Under the pieces are notes generated by a model. The model ran no database searches. It worked only from the letters and a program-made list of their open reading frames with translations, and was not told the origin of the DNA. The translations under genes and the position numbers were made by a program. From the NCBI GenBank assembly GCA_001805695.1, contig MHGT01000016.1:1-7164 (forward strand): 7,164 bases of DNA. Reading direction: 5' to 3'. Shown here piece by piece: positions 1 to 5,968 of this stretch (its first letter is position 1; the number at the start of each line of letters is the position of its first letter). The DNA is from Omnitrophica WOR_2 bacterium RIFCSPHIGHO2_02_FULL_67_20. Its GTDB lineage: Bacteria > Omnitrophota > Gorgyraeia > Aquiviventales > Aquiviventaceae.

Positions 1-60
1 AGTGCCGGGATCGAAATGTGCGACAACCTTTTTGGAAACGGCACTAGGGGTCAGACCCTA
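1..60. repeat. Palindromic intergenic repeat, cut by left window edge
   Basis: The first 7 bases (AGTGCCG) are the exact reverse complement of 39-45 (CGGCACT), giving a stem with a 31-base loop. Directly after it, 48-58 reads GGGTCAGACCC, a perfect 5-bp inverted repeat around one A. This combination resembles the REP-like or transposon-end palindromes common between genes of environmental bacteria, but that is recalled and not searched. The left end may extend outside the window. No coding potential is evident. Confidence 0.4.
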
Positions 61-76
61 ACAGAGGAGGGGGCAC

Positions 77-178
77 ATGGCGACACGGCGCAAGAGCACG
101 AAGCGCCCGAAGGCCCGCCGGGCCAGCGCGCGGAAGCGCACGATGGCGCGCGGCAAGATGGGCTGTTCGTGCTGCTAG
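77..178 (+). CDS. Possible 33-residue very basic protein with C-terminal cysteine cluster
   Basis: An ATG at 77 opens a 33-codon frame ending in TAG at 176-178. A strong purine-rich ribosome binding site (GAGGAGGGGG, about 64-73) lies 3 bases upstream. The product begins MATRRKSTKRPKARRAS and ends KMGCSCC. It has 13 Arg or Lys residues, no acidic or aromatic residue, and three Cys in the last four positions. The composition suggests nucleic-acid or ribosome binding, in the manner of protamine-like or small ribosomal proteins, and the terminal Cys could bind metal or form a thiol. No family is recognised. It lies between two hairpin repeats and upstream of trxB in the same direction. The strong ribosome binding site and coherent composition argue for a real gene, while the shortness and GC-rich context (which favours Arg codons by chance) argue against it. 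Confidence 0.5.
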   Translation: MATRRKSTKRPKARRASARKRTMARGKMGCSCC

Positions 179-189
179 AAGCTGTTCGG

Positions 190-234
190 GGTTCAGGGTT
201 CAGGGTTCGGGGCAACAGCCCCCAACCCTGAACC
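190..234. repeat. GGTTCAGGGTT direct repeat with long hairpin
   Basis: GGTTCAGGGTT occurs twice in overlapping tandem (190-200 and 197-207), and its exact reverse complement AACCCTGAACC lies at 224-234. An inner stem, GGGGC (209-213) with GCCCC (218-222) around AACA, continues the hairpin. The fold 197-234 therefore has 16 paired positions and one C/C mismatch. No T tract follows on either strand, so it is not a canonical intrinsic terminator. It could still block transcription between the small gene upstream and trxB, or simply be an extragenic repeat. Confidence 0.6.
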
Positions 235-260
235 AGCAAGATCAGGACTCAGGTATTGCG

Positions 261-1208
261 ATGCCAAACGTTGAGCACGTGACAATCATCGGCTCAGGCC
301 CCGCCGGCCACACCGCGGCTCTCTACACCTCCCGCGCCAACCTGAAGCCGGTCATGTTCGAGGGCTTCTCCGCCGGCGGGATTCCCGGCGGCCAGCTCCT
401 GACCACGACCGAGGTGGAGAATTACCCGGGCTTTCCCGAGGGGATCCAGGGGCCGGCGCTGATGGAGGCGTTCCGCAAGCAGTCGGTTCGCTTCGAGACG
501 CGCATCTTCACCGAAGACGTCGTCCGGGTCGACCTCTCACGGCACCCCTTCACCGTGGCCTCGGCGGAGCGGGAGCTCACGACGCGCTCGCTCATCCTCG
601 CCACCGGTGCGGCCGCCAAGCGGCTCCAGCTGCCCAGCGAACCGAAGCTGTGGAACAAGGGCATCTCGGCCTGCGCCGTGTGCGACGGTGCGCTGCCGAT
701 CTTCCGCAACAAACCGCTCGTCGTGGTGGGCGGCGGCGATTCCGCGGCCGAGGAGTCGACGTTCCTGACGAAGTTCGCCTCCAAGGTGTACCTCGTCCAC
801 CGCCGCGGCGAGCTGCGCGCCTCGAAGATTATGCAGGAGCGGGTGCTGAAGCATCCCAAGATCGAAGTCATCTGGAACACCGTGGTGGCCGACGTGCTGG
901 GGGACGAGGCCGTCTCCGGGGTGCGGCTCAAAGAGGTCACCACGGGCCGCGAGCGGACGGTCGCCTGCGGCGGGCTCTTCTACGCCATCGGGTTCACCCC
1001 CAACACCGACCTCGTCGCCGGTCAGCTTGAGCTGGACCGGGACGGCTACATCGTCACCGCACCGGGCTCCACGCGCACGTCGGTGCCGGGGGTCTTCGCC
1101 TGCGGCGACGTGCAAGACAAGAAGTACCGCCAGGCGGTCACCGCCGCGGGCAGCGGCTGCATGGCCGCCATCGACTGCGAGCGGTGGCTCGCGGCGGCCG
1201 CCGCGTGA
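261..1208 (+). CDS. trxB: Thioredoxin reductase (NADPH, FAD), eukaryote/plant-like subfamily
   Basis: The product is a 315-residue cytoplasmic flavoprotein that moves electrons from NADPH through FAD and a redox disulfide to thioredoxin, supplying reducing power for ribonucleotide reduction and repair of oxidised proteins. The length is normal for low-molecular-weight TrxB. The sequence shows the FAD-binding GSGPAG at 11-16, GGQLLTTTEVENYPGFPEG at 43-61, the redox-active CAVC at 138-141 followed by DGA, the NADPH-binding GGGDSAAEE at 157-165, the HRR...RAS phosphate-binding motif from 180, and the C-terminal FAD motif CGDV around 281-284. From memory, GISACAVCDGALPIFRNKPL and the QDKKYRQAVTAAGSGCMAA stretch look closer to plant and fungal NTR than to E. 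coli TrxB. The start ATG has a weak AGG 7 bases upstream and gives the usual N terminus just before the FAD motif. The stop overlaps the start region of the next gene. Confidence 0.96.
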   Translation: MPNVEHVTIIGSGPAGHTAALYTSRANLKPVMFEGFSAGGIPGGQLLTTTEVENYPGFPEGIQGPALMEAFRKQSVRFETRIFTEDVVRVDLSRHPFTVASAERELTTRSLILATGAAAKRLQLPSEPKLWNKGISACAVCDGALPIFRNKPLVVVGGGDSAAEESTFLTKFASKVYLVHRRGELRASKIMQERVLKHPKIEVIWNTVVADVLGDEAVSGVRLKEVTTGRERTVACGGLFYAIGFTPNTDLVAGQLELDRDGYIVTAPGSTRTSVPGVFACGDVQDKKYRQAVTAAGSGCMAAIDCERWLAAAAA

Positions 1209-1222
1209 CACGCGTTCCTCCC

Positions 1223-1885
1223 ATGAACGGCCTCGCGCTCCGCGGCCTGCTCATCCTCGTCCCGCTCGCCGCCGCCGCGGTCTGGGGACTCTCGGCGATG
1301 GGCGTGGACGTCGCGCACCTTTCGCCCGAGCGGCTCCGCGCCGCCGTGCTCTCTTATGGCGTCTGGGCGCCGCTGGCCTACTTCGCCATCTTCGGCCAGC
1401 CGTTCGTGCCGCTGCCCGGCAGCGTGATGCTCGCGCTGGCCGGCGTGGTGTTCGGCAAGGGATGGGGCGCGCTGGCCGGGCTCGCGGGCGCGACGCTGCG
1501 GGCCTCGGCGACGTTCCTGCTGGCCCGGCTGCTGGGGCGGGACGCGGTGGCGCGGCTGCTGCCGCGCGGGCGCATCACCCGGCTCAACGAGCGGATCGGC
1601 CAGCACGCCTTCAACGCGGTCTTGCTCATCCGGCTCATCCCGAACGTGCCGTTTGACATGCAGAACTACGGCCTCAGCTTCTCCCGGGTTCGGTTCGGCC
1701 CGTACGTCCTGGCGACCGCCTTGGGGCTGGCCCCGGCCTCCATTGCCTACGCCTACCTCGGCGACTCGCTCACCGATCTGGCGCAGTTCTGGAAGCTGCT
1801 GGGAGCGGTGTGTCTCGTGGCCGCGCTCGTCATCGCGCAGCGGGCCTGGAGGCGGCGGAAGCGGCGGCCTGAGCTGGAGCGGTGA
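1223..1885 (+). CDS. TVP38/TMEM64 (DedA-like, SNARE-associated domain) membrane protein
   Basis: This is a 220-residue polytopic inner-membrane protein of the VTT/SNARE-associated superfamily (PF09335 type). Family members are linked to lipid scrambling or flippase activity and membrane homeostasis, but the substrate here cannot be told. It shows an N-terminal hydrophobic segment, then a core PFVPLPGSVMLALAGVVFG with Gly-rich helices (GALAGLAGATLRASATFLLA). The family signature RLIPNVPFDMQNYGLSF follows, and then an LGLAPASIAYAYLGDSL segment and a last hydrophobic helix before a basic tail (RRRKRR). The start is uncertain. GTG at 1205 overlaps the trxB stop by 4 bases (GTGA), GTG at 1184 lies further inside trxB, and ATG at 1223 gives the most natural hydrophobic N terminus. 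None has a clear ribosome binding site, so coupling to trxB translation is likely and the two are probably one operon. Confidence 0.88.
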   Translation: MNGLALRGLLILVPLAAAAVWGLSAMGVDVAHLSPERLRAAVLSYGVWAPLAYFAIFGQPFVPLPGSVMLALAGVVFGKGWGALAGLAGATLRASATFLLARLLGRDAVARLLPRGRITRLNERIGQHAFNAVLLIRLIPNVPFDMQNYGLSFSRVRFGPYVLATALGLAPASIAYAYLGDSLTDLAQFWKLLGAVCLVAALVIAQRAWRRRKRRPELER

Positions 1886-1908
1886 GGCGTCGTGAAGGCG
1901 GACCAGCG

Positions 1909-2019
1909 GGTAGTGCGTCATTTTCGTTGATTTCACAGATTGGGTCTTGATTTCGCCGATAGATCCATCGGTGAAATCATCTCACAATCTGCGAAATCGT
2001 TTCAAATTGATGCACTACC
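1909..2019 (+). mobile_element. 111-bp palindromic element (MITE-like), copy 1
   Basis: The element has ends GGTAGTGC...GCACTACC and an imperfect terminal inverted repeat of about 33 bp. Its centre is a second hairpin, GATTTCGCCGAT (41-52 of the element) against ATCGGTGAAATC (59-70). It is flanked on both sides by GACCAGCG (1901-1908 and 2020-2027), a perfect 8-bp target-site duplication, extended by one shared G. It has no coding capacity. It fills most of the gap between the TVP38 gene and sodC, and ends 13 bases before the sodC ribosome binding site. It is base-for-base identical to copy 2. Confidence 0.88.
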
Positions 2020-2032
2020 GACCAGCGGATAT

Positions 2033-2040
2033 GAGGAGGG
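2033..2040 (+). promoter_or_regulatory. Ribosome binding site that decides the sodC start
   Basis: GAGGAGGG ends only one base before an ATG at 2042 but 7 bases before the in-frame ATG at 2048. The spacing favours 2048 as the true start. Longer reading (GTG/ATG codons back to 1940) would begin inside the transposable element and is unlikely. Confidence 0.7.
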
Positions 2041-2047
2041 CATGGCG

Positions 2048-2584
2048 ATGAGCAGACGGATCGTATTGGCGGCGGCACTCTGTGGCATGGTGGTCGCGTC
2101 AGGGGTTGAGGCGAGGGCGGAGACGGGCCGGGTCGAGATTCAGGGCACCGGGGAGGGCTCAACCGTCTCCGGCAGTGCGGTGCTGACGGAGGATGCGGAC
2201 GGACTGCTGGTGTCGATCCAGGTGATCGGCGCGCCGGCGGGCAAGCACGCCATCCACATCCATCAGTACGGCCGATGCGCTGATGCCGGCAATACCGCGG
2301 GCGGCCATTTCAATCCGGACGGTGTCTCGCACGGTTTCGTCCCGTCGGACGGGCTCGCCAAGGCGCATCCAGGCGATCTGGGCAACATCGAGATCGGCCC
2401 GGATGGACGCGGCACGCTGAACCTCGCGCTGCCCGGGGTGTCGCTGAGCGGTGGTCAGTACGCCGTGGCGGGCCGCGCGGTGGTCCTCCACGAGAAGGCC
2501 GACGACTTCGGCCAGCCGACGGGCAACGCCGGCATCCGCATCGGGTGCGGCCCCATCCTCATTACAAAAGTGCCAGGGGGATAA
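2048..2584 (+). CDS. sodC: Periplasmic Cu/Zn superoxide dismutase
   Basis: The product is a 178-residue precursor that dismutates superoxide to O2 and H2O2 outside the cytoplasm. A Sec signal peptide is visible (basic MSRR, then a hydrophobic stretch, with cleavage expected after ARA at 22-24). The metal site is complete. Cu ligands are H70, H72 and H148, H87 is the bridging His (GGHFNP), and Zn ligands are H87, H95, H107 and D110 (HPGDLGN). The disulfide pair is C77 (QYGRC) and C167 (IGCG), and the substrate-guiding Arg is R164 (GNAGIRIGCG). Length is normal for bacterial SodC. Insertion copy 1 lies directly upstream, and I see no convincing promoter between it and the start, so transcription may come from trxB or from inside the element. 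The last 288 bases, from just before GGHFNP to the stop, are duplicated downstream. Confidence 0.95.
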   Translation: MSRRIVLAAALCGMVVASGVEARAETGRVEIQGTGEGSTVSGSAVLTEDADGLLVSIQVIGAPAGKHAIHIHQYGRCADAGNTAGGHFNPDGVSHGFVPSDGLAKAHPGDLGNIEIGPDGRGTLNLALPGVSLSGGQYAVAGRAVVLHEKADDFGQPTGNAGIRIGCGPILITKVPGG

Positions 2585-2934
2585 ATCAAATTTATCACCG
2601 GATGCCGGCACCCGGGCGGGCGGCCATTTCAATCCGGACGGTGTCTCGCACGGTTTCGTCCCGTCGGACGGGCTCGCCAAGGCGCATCCAGGCGATCTGG
2701 GCAACATCGAGATCGGCCCGGATGGACGCGGCACGCTGAACCTCGCGCTGCCCGGGGTGTCGCTGAGCGGTGGTCAGTACGCCGTGGCGGGCCGCGCGGT
2801 GGTCCTCCACGAGAAGGCCGACGACTTCGGCCAGCCGACGGGCAACGCCGGCATCCGCATCGGGTGCGGCCCCATCCTCATTACAAAAGTGCCAGGGGGA
2901 TAAATCAAATTTATCACCGGATGCCGGCACCCGG
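2297..2934 (+). repeat. Exact 319-bp tandem duplication of the sodC 3' half and downstream sequence
   Basis: Unit 1 is 2297-2615 and unit 2 is 2616-2934. By reading them side by side I find no difference. Each unit runs from the codons just before the bridging His, through the stop codon and a small GATAAAT/ATTTATC inverted repeat (2580-2596 in unit 1), to GATGCCGGCACCCGG. The period of 319 is not a multiple of three, so unit 2 is out of frame with unit 1. The right end of unit 2 falls two bases inside insertion copy 2 (its terminal GG). Perfect identity means either a very recent event or an assembly artefact. Confidence 0.93.
2616..2903 (+). pseudogene. Headless sodC copy (C-terminal half only)
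   Basis: The second unit of the tandem duplication encodes the SodC residues from GGHFNP to the stop TAA at 2901-2903, identical to those of the intact gene. It lacks the start, the signal peptide, the two Cu ligands of the HIH motif and the first disulfide Cys, so it cannot form an active enzyme. A GTG-started frame from 2451 runs into it, but its first part is an out-of-frame reading of sodC and is probably not a protein. The copy follows the intact stop by 31 bases and has no ribosome binding site of its own. Confidence 0.85.
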
Positions 2935-3043
2935 TAGTGCGTCATTTTCGTTGATTTCACAGATTGGGTCTTGATTTCGCCGATAGATCCATCGGTGAAA
3001 TCATCTCACAATCTGCGAAATCGTTTCAAATTGATGCACTACC
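2933..3043 (+). mobile_element. 111-bp palindromic element (MITE-like), copy 2
   Basis: This copy is identical to copy 1 over all 111 bases and in the same orientation. The flanks are CGGCACCC (2925-2932) and CAGCACCC (3044-3051), an 8-bp target duplication with one mismatch. Its right end lies 15 bases before the TTGACA box of the yceI promoter. Because its flanking duplication differs from that of copy 1, it appears to be an independent insertion. Confidence 0.86.
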
Positions 3044-3058
3044 CAGCACCCCGGGCGC

Positions 3059-3086
3059 TTGACAACGGCTCCGAGGAAGCTAGGAT
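3059..3086 (+). promoter_or_regulatory. Sigma-70-type promoter for yceI
   Basis: A perfect -35 box TTGACA (3059-3064) is followed, after 16 bases, by TAGGAT (3081-3086), a 4-of-6 match to TATAAT. Transcription would start near 3093, leaving a leader of about 57 bases before the yceI ATG. The box lies directly downstream of insertion copy 2 and its target duplication. Confidence 0.7.
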
Positions 3087-3149
3087 AAGAGAGCTTTCCT
3101 GCATCCCGTTTCCCCGCGCCCGTGTTGATAGATAATAGAGGAGGGTTAC

Positions 3150-3746
3150 ATGCGCCATTGGACGTTCGGAGTGTTGCTGGCCGCCGCCCTGTTCCTTGGA
3201 GCCGCCGCGCCGGAGGCCTGGGCGACCACCTACGCGCTCGACAAGGACCATACGACGGTCGGCTTCAAGATCCGCCACCTCTTCTCCCAGGTCCAGGGAA
3301 CGTTCGACCAGTTTGAGGGCTCGTTCATCTACGTCCCCGGCAAGCCGGAAGAGTGGCGCGCCACCGCGACGATCCAGGCCGGAAGCATCAACACCAAGGT
3401 CGACAAGCGCGACACCCACCTGCGCTCAGCCGATTTCTTCGACGCCGGACAGTACCCGGCCATCACGTTCACCAGCACCACAGTGACGGATGTCACCGCC
3501 ACCTCGGCGAAGCTCCACGGCGACCTGACGATCCACGGCGTGACCAAGCCGGTCGTCTTCGACCTCGCCATCCACGGGGAGGGCAAAGACCCGTGGGGCA
3601 ACCTCCGTTCCGGCTTCACGGCGACGACAACCATCAACCGAAAAGACTTTAGCTTGACGTGGAATCAGGCGCTGGAAACCGGCCAGCTCTTGGTCGGCGA
3701 AGAGGTGGCGATTACCCTCGAAATCGAGGGGCTCGCCAAAGGCTGA
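3150..3746 (+). CDS. YceI-family periplasmic protein
   Basis: The product has 198 residues with a Sec signal peptide (hydrophobic stretch from about residue 5, cleavage expected after AWA at 23-25). The mature part is a complete YceI domain, a lipocalin-like beta barrel that in characterised members binds polyisoprenoids. Visible hallmarks are TYALDKDHTTVGFKIRHLF, then VQGTFDQFEGSF, the DKRDTHLRSADFFDAGQYP loop, ITFTSTTV, the GDLTIHGVTKPVVFDL segment, GFTATTTINRKDFSLTWN, and the C-terminal VGEEVAITLEIE strand. The start is well supported by GAGGAGGG (3138-3145), 4 bases upstream. The ligand is unknown. YceI proteins are often found beside respiratory or cytochrome genes, and this one lies 41 bases upstream of oxidase subunit III in the same direction, so a shared transcript is likely. 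Confidence 0.95.
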   Translation: MRHWTFGVLLAAALFLGAAAPEAWATTYALDKDHTTVGFKIRHLFSQVQGTFDQFEGSFIYVPGKPEEWRATATIQAGSINTKVDKRDTHLRSADFFDAGQYPAITFTSTTVTDVTATSAKLHGDLTIHGVTKPVVFDLAIHGEGKDPWGNLRSGFTATTTINRKDFSLTWNQALETGQLLVGEEVAITLEIEGLAKG

Positions 3747-3787
3747 CGGGCTTGCGCGCCGGGGCAGGCTACGCCGCGACTGACGCC

Positions 3788-4384
3788 ATGGAACACGCTG
3801 TTTCCTTGCACCATCCAGCAGCCGCCTCCACCCAGACCGGTGTTCCGAACGGCAAGCTGGGGATGTGGGTGTTCCTCGCCTCCGAAGTCATGTTTTTCAC
3901 CGGCCTCATCGGGGCGTACGTGGTCCTGCGCATGAGCCACCCCGCCTGGCCGGGGTCGGAGGGGCATCTCAATGTGTGGATCGGGGCGTGCAACACGCTC
4001 GTCCTCATCTGCAGCAGCACGACGATCGTGCTCGCCCTCGCCGCGTCGGAGCGGCGCGACCTGAGCGCCGTCCGGACGTGGCTGCTCCTCACGGCCGCGC
4101 TCGGGTCGGTCTTCCTGGTGGTGAAAGGGTTCGAGTACGCCGCCAAGTTCTCCCACCACATTGTCCCGAGCACGAACGTCTTCTGGTCGTGCTACTTCGC
4201 GCTGACGGCGTTCCACGCGCTGCACGTCCTGGGCGGCATCGTGTTCAACCTCGTCGTGCTCGCCTACACGGGCCGGCCCGCCTGGTGGGCCTCCCGCGGC
4301 CGCCGGCTGGAGCTGGCCGGGCTCTACTGGCACTTCGTGGACATCGTGTGGATCTTCCTCTTTCCGATGCTCTACCTCTTCTGA
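3788..4384 (+). CDS. coxC: Heme-copper (cytochrome c) oxidase subunit III
   Basis: The product is a 198-residue, five-helix inner-membrane subunit of the terminal oxidase. Subunit III carries no metal but stabilises the catalytic subunit I and its proton uptake. The family signatures are KLGMWVFLASEVMFFTGL followed by GAYVVLR, GFEYAAKF with the conserved membrane Glu, FALTAFHALHVLGG, and the terminal YWHFVDIVWIFLFPMLYLF. The short form lacking two N-terminal helices is usual for many bacterial caa3- or bo3-like enzymes. ATG at 3788 gives the natural start MEHAVSLHHP. Upstream in-frame codons back to 3659 lie inside yceI and look non-coding. No strong ribosome binding site is visible. Genes for subunits I and II are not in the window, which is unusual for a cox operon. 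Confidence 0.93.
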   Translation: MEHAVSLHHPAAASTQTGVPNGKLGMWVFLASEVMFFTGLIGAYVVLRMSHPAWPGSEGHLNVWIGACNTLVLICSSTTIVLALAASERRDLSAVRTWLLLTAALGSVFLVVKGFEYAAKFSHHIVPSTNVFWSCYFALTAFHALHVLGGIVFNLVVLAYTGRPAWWASRGRRLELAGLYWHFVDIVWIFLFPMLYLF

Positions 4385-4442
4385 GGCAGCGTGGACGGAT
4401 GCACGAGCCTCGACGTACGTATTTTTGTCTCGGCGAAGCGTC

Positions 4443-4736
4443 ATGACGAGCGCTTCTCACGCCTCCGTCCGGCTCTCTCTCACCATCTGGGCGTGGCTCG
4501 CCGGCCTCGTGCTCCTCGGTGTCATCCTCTCGGAGCTGGCCATCCTGCCGCTGCCGCACAGCGGTGTGATCGCCGTCGTCGCCGGCCTGTCCACGGTGAA
4601 GGCGGGGCTGGTCGCCCTCTACTACATGCACCTGAAGGGGGACCGGCGGCTGCTCGTGTTTGTGGCGCTCGTGCCGTTCCTGCTCATCGCGCTCGCACTC
4701 AGCGTCGTCTTCTCGAGCGCCTTCGTCCGCCTCTAA
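4443..4736 (+). CDS. coxD: Small cytochrome oxidase subunit IV (prokaryotic type)
   Basis: The product is a 97-residue membrane protein with three hydrophobic segments (about 11-33, 40-62 and 70-92) and the family signature KAGLVALYYMHLKGDRR, where the YxMHLK element between helices 2 and 3 is characteristic of prokaryotic subunit IV (COX4_pro type). It is an accessory subunit of heme-copper oxidases and may help assembly around CuB. It follows coxC by 58 bases. ATG at 4443 is preferred over the upstream in-frame TTG at 4425. The ribosome binding site is weak. The gene ends 22 bases before a strong terminator hairpin, closing the yceI-coxC-coxD unit. Confidence 0.88.
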   Translation: MTSASHASVRLSLTIWAWLAGLVLLGVILSELAILPLPHSGVIAVVAGLSTVKAGLVALYYMHLKGDRRLLVFVALVPFLLIALALSVVFSSAFVRL

Positions 4737-4758
4737 GAGCCCGCGACGCACACAAGAA

Positions 4759-4784
4759 GGCCCGTGGGATGATTCCCACGGGCC
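4759..4784. terminator. Terminator hairpin between convergent coxD and desaturase genes
   Basis: GGCCCGTGGGA (4759-4769) pairs perfectly with TCCCACGGGCC (4774-4784) around the loop TGAT, giving an 11-bp GC-rich stem. On the plus strand only a short T run (TTT at 4791-4793) follows, and the minus strand has CTTCTTGTGTG. It sits between two convergent genes (ends at 4736 and 4809), so it probably stops transcription from both sides. Confidence 0.82.
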
Positions 4785-4808
4785 GTCGTGTTTGGTCGGT
4801 GCGGGTGG

Positions 4809-5720
<912 letters not shown>

Positions 5721-5760
5721 GTTCCTGTCCCCCCGATTCCTACCGCAAAACGTCCCATCT

Positions 5761-5789
5761 ACTATAGGCGCTTGCAGCGACGGTGTCCA
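5761..5789 (-). promoter_or_regulatory. Sigma-70-type promoter for the desaturase
   Basis: On the minus strand, TGGACA (5784-5789, 5 of 6 to TTGACA) is separated by exactly 17 bases from TATAGT (5761-5766, 5 of 6 to TATAAT). The transcript would start near 5754 and have a leader of about 34 bases. The -35 box is 11 bases from the edge of insertion copy 3. Confidence 0.8.
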
Positions 5790-5800
5790 GCGCTATTTTC

Positions 5801-5911
5801 GGTAATGGATCAATTTGAATTGATTTCACAGATTTTGGGCAGATTTCGCAGATAAAACTATCTGCGGAATCACAACACAATCTGCGAAATCAAACAAAAT
5901 GACCCACTACC
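5801..5911 (-). mobile_element. 111-bp palindromic element (MITE-like), copy 3, diverged and inverted
   Basis: Read on the minus strand, this stretch aligns without gaps to copies 1 and 2 over all 111 bases. I count 88 identities by eye (about 79%). It is flanked by CTATTTTC on both sides (5793-5800 and 5912-5919), a perfect 8-bp target duplication. The inner 12-base motif GATTTCRCAGAT occurs at 5822-5833 and 5842-5853, and inverted (one G variant) at 5860-5871 and 5880-5891, spaced 20 bases on each side. Many differences from copies 1 and 2 preserve pairing. Confidence 0.88.
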
Positions 5912-5924
5912 CTATTTTCTACAC

Positions 5925-5958
5925 CACAGAGACACAGAAGCGCCACAGGGACGCAGAA
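5925..5958. repeat. CACAGAGACACAGAA imperfect direct repeat
   Basis: CACAGAGACACAGAA (5925-5939) recurs as CACAGGGACGCAGAA (5944-5958), with two A-to-G differences and a period of 19. This is the type of low-complexity extragenic motif that I recall from many uncultured and planctomycete-like genomes. It lies between insertion copy 3 and the end of the minus-strand unknown gene. Function is unknown. Confidence 0.6.
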
Positions 5959-5968
5959 ATTGATACAA

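Noticed and set aside
1046..1936. Minus-strand frame beginning MKSTKMTHY inside insertion copy 1, with a similar start in copy 2 at 2960
   Set aside because: The shared first residues come only from the repeated element. The rest is antisense to trxB and the TVP38 gene, or to the sodC copy.
1940..2047. Longer sodC start within the transposable element
   Set aside because: It would put more than 30 residues of element-derived sequence before a good signal peptide, and the ribosome binding site at 2033-2040 fits the ATG at 2048.
2451..2903. Continuous 150-codon frame joining out-of-frame sodC to the duplicated SodC C terminus
   Set aside because: The first 50 or so codons are an alternative-frame reading of sodC, there is no ribosome binding site, and the product would lack the Cu ligands H70 and H72.
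1909..3043. Composite transposon carrying sodC
   Set aside because: Each copy has its own target duplication, and the outer flanks do not match each other, so the two copies were inserted separately.
3665..4444. Minus-strand frame opposite coxC
   Set aside because: It is a shadow of a clearly recognised oxidase subunit gene and its product is His/Glu/Arg-rich without motifs.
5801..5958. CRISPR-like array suggested by repeated GATTTC/CACAG motifs
   Set aside because: The motifs are inverted pairs within one palindromic element plus a two-copy direct repeat. There are no regular unique spacers and no cas genes.
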